This document shows, piece by piece, positions 1 to 8,402 of a DNA stretch of 64,000 nt. The stretch's first letter is position 1. Each line of letters begins with the position of its first letter. This DNA comes from G963663365 sp963663365 (GTDB lineage: Bacteria > Hinthialibacterota > Hinthialibacteria > Hinthialibacterales > G963663365): NCBI GenBank assembly GCA_963663365.2, contig CAXXIH010000008.1, positions 2,356,001 to 2,420,000 on the forward strand. The letters are read 5' to 3'. The position numbers were made by a program, and so were the translations under genes. The notes beneath the pieces were generated by a model. It searched no databases. It saw only the letters and a program-made list of their open reading frames with translations, and was not told where the DNA came from.

Positions 1-766
1 GACCAACCTGCATAGCTGGGGAAGTCTCTCCGATCTCATCCAAAAACAACGTGCCACCATCGGCCTGTTTAAAACGTCCTTCCCGGTCGAATTTTGCGTC
101 CGTAAAGGCTCCTTTCATATGACCGAAAAGTTCGGATTCGAGAAGCGCATCCGGAAGAGCACCGCAATTCACGGAAACCAAAGCCTGGTGACAGCGCTTG
201 GATTGAGCATGCAAAGATCGTGCGAAGAGTTCTTTGCCTGTCCCGCTTTCTCCTTCAATAAGCACTGCACAGCCACTTGCGGCTATATCAGGAAGCGTTG
301 ATAATAGGTCTCGCATCCGATGGCTGCGGGAAATGATATCTCCGCATGTGTATTCTTTTTGGAGATGTCTACGTAATTCGGTTACCAAAGAAAGATCGCG
401 AAAAGTTTCTACTCCACCTATCACCTCGCCGTTGGCATTGTTCAGTGTTGAACTACTGACACTAATAGGCACACTCGTTCCATCGGCACGAGTCATGCAT
501 ACGGTCTGGTTTACAATCTGCTCTCCTGACCGTAGCGAATGCTTAAGCGGGCAAACCGATTCGCAAAGATCGGAGCGAAATACTTCACAGCAGGGGCGCC
601 CAATCGCCAAATCCACTCGAACACCGGTAATCTCCTCGGCCGCACGATTGAATGACGTTATTACCATATTGCAATCTACGGTAAAAACACCATCGGAAAT
701 GGAATCTAGGATGGTACGAGTCCAATCGCTTGCGGGATATTCGACGCGTTTGATGGTTTTGGACAT
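1..766 (-). CDS. Sigma-54-dependent PAS/AAA+ transcriptional activator (5' part only; C-terminus beyond left edge)
   Basis: Translating the minus strand from ATG at 766 (preceded by GGGAG, 6 bases upstream) gives MSKTIKRVEYPASDW and stays open to the window edge, about 255 residues. Residues about 12-120 look like a PAS sensor domain with a cysteine cluster (GRPCCEVF, then CESVCPLK). Such clusters are common in PAS domains of sigma-54 activators and could hold a metal or redox cofactor; that is inference. The AAA+ module follows: Walker A GESGTGKELFA, the sigma-54-contact loop FGHMKGAFTDA (canonical GAFTGA, here D at the fifth position) and Walker B GGTLFLDEIGE. The HTH domain should lie outside the window. 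No target sigma-54 promoter was found nearby. Confident about family, not about signal or regulon. Confidence 0.9.
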   Translation of the reverse strand, partial: MSKTIKRVEYPASDWTRTILDSISDGVFTVDCNMVITSFNRAAEEITGVRVDLAIGRPCCEVFRSDLCESVCPLKHSLRSGEQIVNQTVCMTRADGTSVPISVSSSTLNNANGEVIGGVETFRDLSLVTELRRHLQKEYTCGDIISRSHRMRDLLSTLPDIAASGCAVLIEGESGTGKELFARSLHAQSKRCHQALVSVNCGALPDALLESELFGHMKGAFTDAKFDREGRFKQADGGTLFLDEIGETSPAMQVG

Positions 767-1184
767 AGTTGCTCCCACGACTGGTCGCTAAATGACAACA
801 TTAAGCAACGCAGCACTTTGGCCGGATTATAAAACATGGAGTGGGATGAGTCAGTGAACGTGCCGTTTTGTCTCTCTAGCGAGGGATAAACACGCGATAC
901 TCCCCACGCACCCTTTGGGCTGCAACACAGCCCCTCAGTTTCATTGTATCTCGCCTGTACCTTGAGGCAACAATTATTAAATTAATTATCCTGGTTATGA
1001 GGAGATAATAAATCAACATCCAAGTGGATCATTGTGAGAAAAATACGGACGAATTTCGATTATCAATACACAGAAGGGAACAATTCACTCTATAACACTT
1101 GTATTTTCAGAATATTGTGAGATGTATCAAATTTAGACAAACACTGCGCCCATGAAGGCGCCTGCAAACCGCTAACAATTTGGA
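767..1184. other. Intergenic region upstream of the sigma-54 activator
   Basis: No reading frame here is convincing. It holds two small inverted repeats: GGGCTG/CAGCCC at 917-933 with a 5-base loop, and ATTATC/GATAAT at 985-1009 within AT-rich sequence. The activator promoter is presumably here, but no good -35/-10 pair or -24/-12 element was recognised. Confidence 0.4.
1146..1161 (-). terminator. Weak hairpin after the S41 peptidase gene
   Basis: GCGCC (1146-1150) and GGCGC (1157-1161) can pair around a 6-base loop, 24 bases past the stop of the leftward peptidase gene. The following minus-strand sequence is only moderately T-rich, so terminator function is uncertain. Confidence 0.3.
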
Positions 1185-2543
1185 CTAGTTCCCGTCCCGA
1201 AGCCACGCCAAAGCCGCCTCAAGTACTGGATCCGCCGATTTGAAATCATCCTCTGCTGTTTGAATTTCAACATCAGGCGCAATTCCTTCGAGTTCAAAAG
1301 GTGTTCCATCGGCGCGTAAGGCCACCCAGGACGGCAGAAACACGGTCACGCCATTCGAAAGTCCCACAGGTTTCGGATTGCCGGAACTTCCATAAGAACG
1401 CGCACCAAAGAGCTTGCATTGAGGGATTTGCCTCATCATCAACAGAAAAGCCTCACAGCTGCTCATATTCACGTTTCCCATGAGAACGGCCACTTTGCCC
1501 CGATACTTCGGCCGCCCCAATTTGGGCTCCAGAATCCGCTCGTATATCTGGGTAAACCCATCTGCCGAATTCGGATCGCGATACTTGCTTCCGGCATAGA
1601 CTTTCGGCTTTTCGATAAAACACCCCGCGAATTGCCGGGCGATGGGTTCATCCCCTCCCGCATTCGGACGAACATCGATAACTAAACCGGGCGCATCTTC
1701 AAAAATCTCCAGTGCCTCAAACGCAGGTTCATGCCCGTTGATATCATCACGAGACCAACTGGCAATCATGATATAACCAATGCCGTCTTCAAACATCCCT
1801 GTTGTTACATACTCACTGCGCTTCACAAACGCGGGTACATCTTTAGCCAAAAGGTTGTAATTATAATTCGCCGTTGCACGCCGTGAGGTTACACCCAACG
1901 ATTGCCCATCCGCCCGTATGGTAATATGCAAATCTTGTGTGGGTTCAAGCAATTCCGCAATGATTTTCGCAAAATCCAATGGCGTTTTCGCATCCATTAA
2001 GGCAGGGGTATATTTCTTAAAAATCTGTTCCCAATTCAATCCGCGCAGATCGCGATACGAATACCTATTATCAATTGCATCCCGTAATTCTCCGATGGAT
2101 TGACGGTTTAGATCGGAGCCGAGTTGCACAGGCTCACTACTACCCTCGCCGGTCTTAAAAGATATGGGATAGGGGATGGCCGGTTCCCCATTTTGACCAC
2201 GGAAATTCGTAAAACGATTGCTATTGACACTTAAGTGATATTGATAATTCGGTTTCAGGTTCACAGGCAATATACAAACTCGAGCCTCAACCCAGCGGGG
2301 GCTGCTGCGTACTTCGGGATAATGCGGTCCCCCGCCTACCCATGAAAATCCATTTTGGTTCATATCCTGATCAAATTCAACACGGATAATCTTGAGGTTA
2401 GGATCCACATTTTCCTCCCCATTGTCGGGAATTGCCTTTATCACGCGGGGCCGCTGTGCCTCAGCCTGGAGTGCACAAATTCCATAGATGCAGCATAAAA
2501 AAACAGCAATTCGTAGCCCAAAAGTCGTGGAAATACGGGACAT
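1185..2543 (-). CDS. Secreted S41-family peptidase with an N-terminal Ig-like (Big_5-type) domain
   Basis: This 452-residue protein starts at an ATG with a strong GGGGAGG site 5 bases upstream. It has a signal peptide (hydrophobic stretch ending near QAEAQ, residue 30). Residues about 31-130 form a bacterial Ig-like domain (VIKAIPDNGEENVDP, then FKTGEG). The C-terminal half resembles the tail-specific peptidase fold: GLVIDVRPNAGGDEP is the conserved strand-turn, and NMSSCEAFLL near residue 360 holds the presumed nucleophilic serine. No PDZ domain is evident, unlike CtpA, so this is closer to tricorn/retinol-binding-like S41 members. It probably degrades periplasmic or extracellular protein; substrate unknown. 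Stands alone, divergent from the methyltransferase at 2676. Confidence 0.85.
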   Translation of the reverse strand: MSRISTTFGLRIAVFLCCIYGICALQAEAQRPRVIKAIPDNGEENVDPNLKIIRVEFDQDMNQNGFSWVGGGPHYPEVRSSPRWVEARVCILPVNLKPNYQYHLSVNSNRFTNFRGQNGEPAIPYPISFKTGEGSSEPVQLGSDLNRQSIGELRDAIDNRYSYRDLRGLNWEQIFKKYTPALMDAKTPLDFAKIIAELLEPTQDLHITIRADGQSLGVTSRRATANYNYNLLAKDVPAFVKRSEYVTTGMFEDGIGYIMIASWSRDDINGHEPAFEALEIFEDAPGLVIDVRPNAGGDEPIARQFAGCFIEKPKVYAGSKYRDPNSADGFTQIYERILEPKLGRPKYRGKVAVLMGNVNMSSCEAFLLMMRQIPQCKLFGARSYGSSGNPKPVGLSNGVTVFLPSWVALRADGTPFELEGIAPDVEIQTAEDDFKSADPVLEAALAWLRDGN

Positions 2544-2675
2544 CGGAACCTCCCCAAACTATTTTTTAAACACAATGTGTAATATAACTCATACACCACA
2601 AACCGACAACTCGGATGAACCTATATTTAGTGTATGCTGTAGCGATCCAAATTTTATTCGAAATGAGGGAATTTC

Positions 2676-3440
2676 ATGCCCCGGCAAAAAGACGGCAGGC
2701 AATCATGGCGTCTCTATAACGATTTATCTTGGACGTGGCCAATTATCAGTAATCCAAAGGACTATGTGGCTGAAACTCAGACATTTATGCGTCTCATGCG
2801 CAAATATTCGCTGATTCCCATCAATTCCTTGCTAAATTTAGGCTGTGGAGGCGGCCATAACGATTATACGTTTAAACGGGCTTTCCAAACCACCGGCATC
2901 GATACAAGCGAAAAAATGATCCAACTTGCAAAGCAGCTGAATCCGGAAGTTACATATCGTACAGGCGACATGCGCTCGATTCGTTTACGAAAAAAATACG
3001 ATACAGTCGCAATTCTCGATGCAATCTCTTACATGCAGACAAGGAAAGAAATGGAGGCCGCCTTTCGTACGGCCCATTTTCATCTTAAGCGTGGTGGAGT
3101 ATTTCTTACATTCGTAGAAGAAACGCCATCGGATTTCTGCCAAAACCGAACTGACGTAAATACATTTGAGAACGATAATGTCTCAATAACTTTCATCGAG
3201 AATTATTATATGCCCGATCCCTATGCCGAGTCTTATGAATCGACTTATGTCTATTTCATCCGCAAAGACGGTAAACAAGATGTTCAAATCGACCGTCACA
3301 AATGCGGGCTATTCGAACTGCCGGTATGGATCGAGATGCTTGAAAAAGCAGGTTTTAGAATTGCAAAACAAGTTCCGGTCATCCATCCCGGAGACAAAGA
3401 TAAGCAACGCTACCGTATTTTGGTTTGTATAAAAGACTAA
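2676..3440 (+). CDS. Class I SAM-dependent methyltransferase
   Basis: 254 residues; ATG preceded by GAGGG at good spacing. The SAM-binding motif I is LLNLGCGGGHNDYTF near residue 50, followed by the acidic post-I residue in TGIDTSEKMIQLA and motif IV-like YDTVAILDAISYM. This matches small-molecule methyltransferases of the ubiE/Methyltransf_25 type. The substrate cannot be told. The stop codon overlaps the end of the convergent nitroreductase gene by 4 bases, so the two transcripts converge. Confidence 0.85.
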   Translation: MPRQKDGRQSWRLYNDLSWTWPIISNPKDYVAETQTFMRLMRKYSLIPINSLLNLGCGGGHNDYTFKRAFQTTGIDTSEKMIQLAKQLNPEVTYRTGDMRSIRLRKKYDTVAILDAISYMQTRKEMEAAFRTAHFHLKRGGVFLTFVEETPSDFCQNRTDVNTFENDNVSITFIENYYMPDPYAESYESTYVYFIRKDGKQDVQIDRHKCGLFELPVWIEMLEKAGFRIAKQVPVIHPGDKDKQRYRILVCIKD

Positions 3441-4054
3441 GCAAGTCCCGGTCCGCTAAATGTCTCCAGCCGGACAACCGTTTCCGGTGGATACCGATGC
3501 GACCGGGGACGAGGCTCGCTGGCCCGTTTACCGATAACCACCATCATTACCGGCAGATAGCCATCTTCAACTTCTGTCAATTCGCAAATCTTCTCGGCAT
3601 CGAATCCGATCATGGGACATGTATCGTAACCGGCATCGGTGCAGGCATACATAAGCGTCATCGCAGCCAAAGATCCGGAGCGGATCGCCTCATCTCTCTG
3701 AATCTGAGGCTTGCCTTCATAGGCTCCCGGAATCATCGGTAAGAGCATCTGGCGGACATTTTCCGGCGCTTCGGCATAGATTTCATCAGCGTCTTCGTAT
3801 GCATTCAATTTACCCAATACGATCACAACCGCCGATGCATCCCGAACCTGCGTCTGGTTCCAGGATGCAGCACAAAGCTGTTCCTTCAGTTCATGCTTCC
3901 GGACTACAACAAACCGCCAATGTTGAAGATTGAATGAAGACGGGCTTAGAATCACTTGTTCGAAAATGGCCCGCAGTTCTTCATCGGAGATAAGATGCTC
4001 CGGATCATAAACCTTTACAGATTTCCTCTCGCGTACGATTTCATCGAATTGCAT
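3437..4054 (-). CDS. Nitroreductase-family FMN flavoprotein
   Basis: The open frame extends further upstream, but the start chosen is ATG at 4054 (MQFDEIVRERKSVKVYD) because an AAAGGAG site lies 6 bases before it and the family motif begins immediately. 205 residues, the usual family size. R-x-S near the N-terminus (ERKSVKVYD) and SPSSFNLQHWRFVVV are typical FMN-binding segments; GYDTCPMIGFD and VVIGKRASEPRPR are conserved C-terminal parts. Members reduce nitroaromatics, quinones or flavins with NAD(P)H; the physiological substrate is unknown. It lies downstream of the zinc ABC permease but with a gap of about 180 bases, so it is probably separately transcribed. Confidence 0.88.
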   Translation of the reverse strand: MQFDEIVRERKSVKVYDPEHLISDEELRAIFEQVILSPSSFNLQHWRFVVVRKHELKEQLCAASWNQTQVRDASAVVIVLGKLNAYEDADEIYAEAPENVRQMLLPMIPGAYEGKPQIQRDEAIRSGSLAAMTLMYACTDAGYDTCPMIGFDAEKICELTEVEDGYLPVMMVVIGKRASEPRPRSHRYPPETVVRLETFSGPGLA

Positions 4055-4232
4055 TACGGGCTCCTTTAAACAGACGTTGTTTTTCATTCCTTTCCCAAGA
4101 AACAGGAATGTACCCGCATGATTGTCAGCCCCAAAGGGTGGGCGGCAAATGTTACCGTCCTCCGATTTATGGCACTTGGCAGCAAAACACCTAAACCCTT
4201 GAATCGGCAGTTTAAAACCGCATCCGGCTTCA

Positions 4233-5099
4233 TCACGAACCACGGCTTTCGGCAAATCTTGGGCGAATCAAATGTTGCAGTAACGCCGTCACAAGATAGA
4301 CAAATCCGGCAAAAACAATGATTGTCGGCCCAGTGGGTAAATCGTGCGTATAGCTGATTCCCAAACCAACTGCCGTAAAAAACATGCATAGGATTACCGC
4401 AAGCAGCATCATCTGCCATAAGCGCGCCGAAAAAGCCCCGGCAATCGCCGCAGGCAGGGTTAGTAAGGCAATAACCAACACAATGCCGACAACGCGAACC
4501 AAAAGAACCACCGAAAGAGCAGTTAGACATAACAAAAATAGGTAATAGATTTTGACATGCACGCCGCGTAGCGTTGAAAACTCTTCATCAAAACAAATAC
4601 CTAGAAAGCGATTATAAAATAACAGCGCGGCGGCAACGACAAGAACATCAAGTCCGGCAATTACCCAAACGTCGGTTTGAGTAATCAGTAAAATGTTCCC
4701 AAATAAATAAATCATAGGATCGATATAGCCTGGAGTACGGGCAATAAAGAGAAGCCCCGCGGCCATACCAATCGCCCACAATGCGCCGATGGCTGTATCT
4801 TCCCGTTGCCTTGCATACAGACTCACAAGACCGATAAGAATTGCGGCGGCCATCGCCGCAATTACAGCTCCCAACATCGGATCCAACCATTCAATATTCC
4901 ACTTTTCACGAAAATACAGCGCTGCGCCGATCCCTCCTAAAACGCAATGTGCAATGGCTCCGGCGATATACGAAATTCTCCGTACAACAACATAGGTCCC
5001 CACAATGCCAAATGCGACACTTGCCAAAATTCCCGCAAGCAACGCATAACGCAAGAACGCCAAGTCCGGATTAAAAAGCGCAGAGACAAAATCAGTCAT
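4233..5099 (-). CDS. znuB: Zinc/metal ABC transporter permease (ZnuB/MntB family)
   Basis: 288 residues from ATG at 5099 (MTDFVSALFNPDL). The start overlaps the end of the ATPase gene by 8 bases (ATGACTGA), implying translational coupling. The protein is almost entirely hydrophobic, about eight membrane segments, with ABC-3 family signatures: GTYVVVRRISYIAGAIAH near residue 35 and ALLTLPAAIAGAFS in the C-terminal half. It forms the membrane channel for the ZnuA-like binding protein and ZnuC-like ATPase encoded just upstream. Zinc is inferred from the operon (His-rich binding protein, ribbon-helix-helix regulator); manganese or nickel cannot be excluded. Confidence 0.9.
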   Translation of the reverse strand: MTDFVSALFNPDLAFLRYALLAGILASVAFGIVGTYVVVRRISYIAGAIAHCVLGGIGAALYFREKWNIEWLDPMLGAVIAAMAAAILIGLVSLYARQREDTAIGALWAIGMAAGLLFIARTPGYIDPMIYLFGNILLITQTDVWVIAGLDVLVVAAALLFYNRFLGICFDEEFSTLRGVHVKIYYLFLLCLTALSVVLLVRVVGIVLVIALLTLPAAIAGAFSARLWQMMLLAVILCMFFTAVGLGISYTHDLPTGPTIIVFAGFVYLVTALLQHLIRPRFAESRGS

Positions 5100-5844
5100 G
5101 ATGATGCCCCCGGTCGGTACAATGGATATCATGCCTCACCATACGCACATCGCCGCCGTACATGCGCTGAATGACTTCATCATCAATTGTTGTCGTCGGG
5201 TGTTCGACAACACATCGGTTTACGCACAGCACCGTTTCAACCATGCCCGAAACAAAACCGAGATCGTGCGAAACCATAATGATGGTCATACGCTTATTGA
5301 GCGAATGTAAAAGATCCAGGACTTTCGCCTCAAAAACAGCATCGACTCCCGATGTCGCCTCATCGAGTATCAAAAGATCCGGTTCTGCACAAAGGGCGCG
5401 GGCAATCAGGGCGCGTTGTCTCTGCCCTCCTGAGAGAGTCGAGAAATTGCGTCCGGCCACATCCTGCAAACCAACTTGCTCCAGCGCATTGAAAGCAGCA
5501 ATGCGGTCGTCTTTTCCATAAAGACCCAACCAGCGATTGCCAAGCCGTCCCATCAATGTTACTTCAAGCACCGAAACCGGAAAAAGCGAATCGCATTGAA
5601 AATGCTGTGGCACATAGCCGGTACGTCTGGTGACGCGTTCCGGCGCTTGACCGAATACTTGGATTTCACCACGATTCGGAGACAAAAGCCCTAAGATCAA
5701 TTTGAGCAATGTGCTTTTGCCTCCCCCATTCGGGCCCACAATGCAAACCGAGCTACGTTCTTGAATTGCGATATTTACGTCTTCAAGAACCGGGACGCCA
5801 TCATACGCAAACGAAACATTCTTACAGGTAATAGCTGCTGGCAT
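5092..5844 (-). CDS. znuC: Zinc/metal ABC transporter ATP-binding protein
   Basis: 250 residues from ATG at 5844, only one base after the stop of the binding-protein gene. All ABC ATPase motifs are visible: Walker A GPNGGGKST, Q-loop YVPQHFQ, signature LSGGQRQRALIARAL, Walker B LLILDEATSG and switch histidine VSHDLG. The C-terminus is His-rich (HDIHCTDRGHHHD), as in some zinc-importer ATPases, and could sense or buffer metal; that last point is inference. Family ZnuC/MntA-type. Energises the permease whose gene overlaps its 3' end. Confidence 0.92.
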   Translation of the reverse strand: MPAAITCKNVSFAYDGVPVLEDVNIAIQERSSVCIVGPNGGGKSTLLKLILGLLSPNRGEIQVFGQAPERVTRRTGYVPQHFQCDSLFPVSVLEVTLMGRLGNRWLGLYGKDDRIAAFNALEQVGLQDVAGRNFSTLSGGQRQRALIARALCAEPDLLILDEATSGVDAVFEAKVLDLLHSLNKRMTIIMVSHDLGFVSGMVETVLCVNRCVVEHPTTTIDDEVIQRMYGGDVRMVRHDIHCTDRGHHHD

Positions 5845-5845
5845 C

Positions 5846-6805
5846 TTAATTTCCACGATGTACGGAATTATCTTCTTTCTGCATCTGATTACCATCCTGG
5901 GCGGCAAATCCCACATTCAGTACTTCCGCGATCGCCGCAAGGTTTTTAAATAAGTCTTTCTCTAACGGATCGATCATGGCGGTTTGGCCACCAATGGCGC
6001 GGGCTACTGTAGCCGCGCTGGTCGGATCGAATTGCGGCTGCAAATAAATCACTTTCACACGGTCACGTTTTGCATCTTGAATTAATTCAGCCAATTGTTT
6101 CGGGCTGGGCGATTTGCCTTCGATCTCGACAGTCTTCTCTATTAGGCCATAGGCTTCGCCAAAATAACCAAAAGCCGGGTGGAAAGAATAAAACGTACGT
6201 CCTTTATAAGGCTCCAATAATTTGGAGTTGCGCTCGTGAAGTTCATGTATTTTCTGTTGGAATGCACGTAAATTCGATTCGTAAAGATCACAATGTTGTG
6301 GATCGGCCTGTTTCAACGCATCGGTCAGATTCTTGGCTTGGATTTCCAGTAGCGGAGGCGAGAGCCAAATATGGGGATCAGCTTCCATCCCATTCGTTTT
6401 ATGAGAGTCTTCGTCTGTTTCATGGTGTTCATGATGATCGTGAGCGGCTACAAACCGTTTGGGTATTCCCTCACTGATATCGATAATTGAGAGCTGATTA
6501 TCCCGCTTGCCGATTCTCTCTACTATGCGGCTTTCCAGTGGAAGACCGATAGCAAAATAAATATCGGCCGAGCTGAGTTCTGCAATCTGCCGGGGACGCG
6601 GTTCATACGTATGCGGATCTTGTCCGCGTTCAACGAGAACATGGACATCCACTTGTTCTCCACCTATCTTCTCGGCCAAATAGGCAACGGGAGGAATCCC
6701 GGCGAAGATTTTCAAAGGCATATTCTGTCGCGCATTCACCGGAATAATTGATGTGCAAAAAAACAAGCACAGTACAAAAGGCCTATTTAGTAACCATTGC
6801 GGCAT
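5846..6805 (-). CDS. znuA: Periplasmic metal-binding protein of the zinc ABC importer
   Basis: 319 residues with an N-terminal signal peptide (LFFCTSIIPVNARQ). It belongs to the cluster A-I (ZnuA/TroA) solute-binding family: GIPPVAYLAEKIGG at the start of the mature protein, RGQDPHTYEPRP with the first metal-ligand histidine, ADPHIWLSPP with the second, and FHPAFGYFGEAYG with the third. Between the first two lies a charged loop rich in histidine (AHDHHEHHETDED), the feature that separates zinc-type ZnuA from manganese-type members. It delivers metal to the permease encoded at 4233. The gene starts 15 bases after the regulator gene, in the same operon. Confidence 0.92.
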   Translation of the reverse strand: MPQWLLNRPFVLCLFFCTSIIPVNARQNMPLKIFAGIPPVAYLAEKIGGEQVDVHVLVERGQDPHTYEPRPRQIAELSSADIYFAIGLPLESRIVERIGKRDNQLSIIDISEGIPKRFVAAHDHHEHHETDEDSHKTNGMEADPHIWLSPPLLEIQAKNLTDALKQADPQHCDLYESNLRAFQQKIHELHERNSKLLEPYKGRTFYSFHPAFGYFGEAYGLIEKTVEIEGKSPSPKQLAELIQDAKRDRVKVIYLQPQFDPTSAATVARAIGGQTAMIDPLEKDLFKNLAAIAEVLNVGFAAQDGNQMQKEDNSVHRGN

Positions 6806-6820
6806 ATCATTGCTCTTTTT

Positions 6821-7102
6821 CTAATCGCTCACCGTATCGCCGCGTTGTACCCGGCATACGATATGTGTCGCATCACACTCTTCGCAGGTTTCAACAACAT
6901 GCGTCTTCGAAAACAATTCCCAATGCTTGCGCTGATCCGGCTCCAAAAGGCCCGTCCCCATACAAAGAGGGCATGTGTCCTCCAATGCAGCCAGAATCGC
7001 TGAACGAATGAACGCGGAGCGGTTGGGGATTCCTTGCATCGCCCGCGACAAGGCGTGATCGACCTTAAATGTGATGATCTCTTCTTTACGTTTCGCTTTC
7101 AT
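6821..7102 (-). CDS. Ribbon-helix-helix (CopG-like) metal-responsive regulator with Cys-rich C-terminus
   Basis: 93 residues. ATG at 7102 is preferred over an upstream in-frame TTG because GAGGTGG lies 6 bases before it. Residues about 1-45 fit a ribbon-helix-helix DNA-binding domain (EEIITFKVDHALSRAM, then NRSAFIRSAILAAL). The C-terminal half has CPLCMGTG, a histidine-containing stretch and CEECDATH, a likely zinc site. It is the first gene of the znu operon, and an imperfect palindrome overlaps its promoter (7133-7151), so it most likely represses the operon in response to metal. Distinct from Zur (Fur family). Metal identity is inference. Confidence 0.8.
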   Translation of the reverse strand: MKAKRKEEIITFKVDHALSRAMQGIPNRSAFIRSAILAALEDTCPLCMGTGLLEPDQRKHWELFSKTHVVETCEECDATHIVCRVQRGDTVSD

Positions 7103-7132
7103 TCTTATCCACCTCAAAGGGCTGATATTAAG

Positions 7133-7151
7133 GGTATTACATAGTATTACC
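7133..7151. promoter_or_regulatory. Putative operator of the metal-uptake operon
   Basis: GGTATTACATAGTATTACC is a 19-base imperfect palindrome (7 of 9 pairs match), also readable as two direct GTATTAC units separated by ATA. It covers the presumed -10 box of the leftward promoter and lies 31 bases before the regulator start codon. Short tandem sites with dyad symmetry are typical for ribbon-helix-helix repressors. Binding by the adjacent regulator is inferred. Confidence 0.5.
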
Positions 7152-7169
7152 TATTTCAATGCTTGTCAG
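7141..7169 (-). promoter_or_regulatory. Predicted promoter of the znu operon
   Basis: Read leftward, CTGACA (7169-7164) and TACTAT (7146-7141) are separated by exactly 17 bases, a fair sigma-70-type pair. The -10 box lies inside the operator palindrome, which would allow simple steric repression. Confidence 0.45.
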
Positions 7170-7243
7170 CCCATTTTTTCCGGCGGTGACGCTGCACTCA
7201 CCCGATTGTGTTGGGTAAGATGAAAATTAGTGATCCATTTCCG

Positions 7244-7281
7244 GCAATGAGGTATACGCCCCCTGCTCTATTGCTCATTGC
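7244..7281. repeat. 8-base perfect inverted repeat upstream of the efflux permease gene
   Basis: GCAATGAG (7244-7251) and CTCATTGC (7274-7281) face each other across 22 bases, 45 bases before the rightward start codon. It may be an operator or an RNA hairpin in the leader; nothing in the sequence decides. Confidence 0.3.
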
Positions 7282-7325
7282 TCCTCATGTAAGCTGGTTG
7301 TGTCACAGATTGGAGTAGTTATTTG

Positions 7326-8402
7326 ATGTCTGTTTTCGCTGAAACTTGGCGTCTGATCGAGCTTTCGGCGCCGTTCATACTATTTGGATTCTCAATTGCG
7401 GGTTTGATTCATGCCCTAATACCTGCCGAGAAAGTCGTCTCATTATTGGGTAAACGTGGTTGGCGCTCAGTTTTACTGGCCTCGATATGTGGGATACCGT
7501 TGCCGCTCTGCTCTTGTTCTGTGCTGCCTACCGCGGCGGCTCTCCGCAAGAAGGGAGCGAATAAAGGGGCAACAGCGTCTTTTCTCGTCTCAACACCAGA
7601 AACCGGAATTGACTCAATAGCAATGACTTATGCCATGATCGATTTTCCGGTGGCGATTCTGCGGGTTGTATCAGCATTTGTTACGGCCATGGTCACCGGT
7701 TGTACGGTTAATATGTGGGGAGGCAAGGAAAAGACAGAGCCGGATGAATCCAGCCCAAGCTGTTGTTCGCACAATAACGGCAACCAAAGCTGCTGCCACA
7801 CAACGGCCAAACCATCGTGGTGGAAATCAACAATTCAATACGCTTTTATCGACCTCTTTTCCGATCTAGCCCTTTGGTTGGCTCTAGGTTTTATTCTTTC
7901 CGGCATCATATCCGCCTGGCTTCCGGACACTGTATTTGAAGGCAGGTTAGGAGGCGGATTGCCGGGAATTCTCCTGATGTTGGTGGTCAGCATACCAATG
8001 TACATCTGTGCCACCGGTTCAACTCCGATAGCCGCCGCATTAATTGCTAAGGGATTATCGCCCGGTGCGGCATTGGTTTTCCTTCTGGCTGGACCGGCAA
8101 CAAACACGGCCGCCATCCCTGTTTTGAGCCGTCTTCTGGGCAAGCGCTCTGTCGTGCTCTATTTGATTTCCGTGATCGGCACAACCTTGTTAATCGCGCT
8201 CCTGGTTGATTACTTCTACTTAAAAATGGGGCTTTCGATTGTCCCCGCAATTGTGACCCCGGAACACGAGCATATTTCGATTGTGAATCGACTTACAGGA
8301 ATTTTGTTTGTGGCATTGTTATTTAAGGGCATGTGGAAAAAATCAGTTCCTTCGGGATTAAAGAAACTGGCCAAAGGTCTGCGTTCAAATACCGGCTTTT
8401 AG
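7326..8402 (+). CDS. SO_0444-type Cu/Zn efflux permease (ArsP/DUF318 family)
   Basis: 358 residues from ATG at 7326; an in-frame TTG three bases earlier is also possible, as GGAG at 7312 sits closer to its optimal distance. Two blocks of four or so membrane helices each carry the family motif: GIPLPLCSCSVLPTAAAL with the Cys pair, and SIPMYICATGSTPIAAAL in the second half. Between them is a hydrophilic cysteine/histidine-rich linker (SCCSHNNGNQSCCH) suited to metal binding. Related proteins export Cu or Zn, or organoarsenicals in ArsP. The divergent zinc-uptake operon strengthens a zinc/copper role. It converges with the glycosyltransferase gene, overlapping by 4 bases. Confidence 0.85.
   Translation: MSVFAETWRLIELSAPFILFGFSIAGLIHALIPAEKVVSLLGKRGWRSVLLASICGIPLPLCSCSVLPTAAALRKKGANKGATASFLVSTPETGIDSIAMTYAMIDFPVAILRVVSAFVTAMVTGCTVNMWGGKEKTEPDESSPSCCSHNNGNQSCCHTTAKPSWWKSTIQYAFIDLFSDLALWLALGFILSGIISAWLPDTVFEGRLGGGLPGILLMLVVSIPMYICATGSTPIAAALIAKGLSPGAALVFLLAGPATNTAAIPVLSRLLGKRSVVLYLISVIGTTLLIALLVDYFYLKMGLSIVPAIVTPEHEHISIVNRLTGILFVALLFKGMWKKSVPSGLKKLAKGLRSNTGF

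Noticed and set aside
234..791. A 185-codon plus-strand frame over the sigma-54 activator
   Set aside because: It is antisense to the activator, whose motifs (Walker A, Walker B, GAFTDA) are unambiguous on the minus strand.
4084..4530. 148-codon minus-strand frame between the nitroreductase and permease genes
   Set aside because: Composition is unlike protein (Cys- and Gly-rich) and most of it overlaps znuB in another frame.
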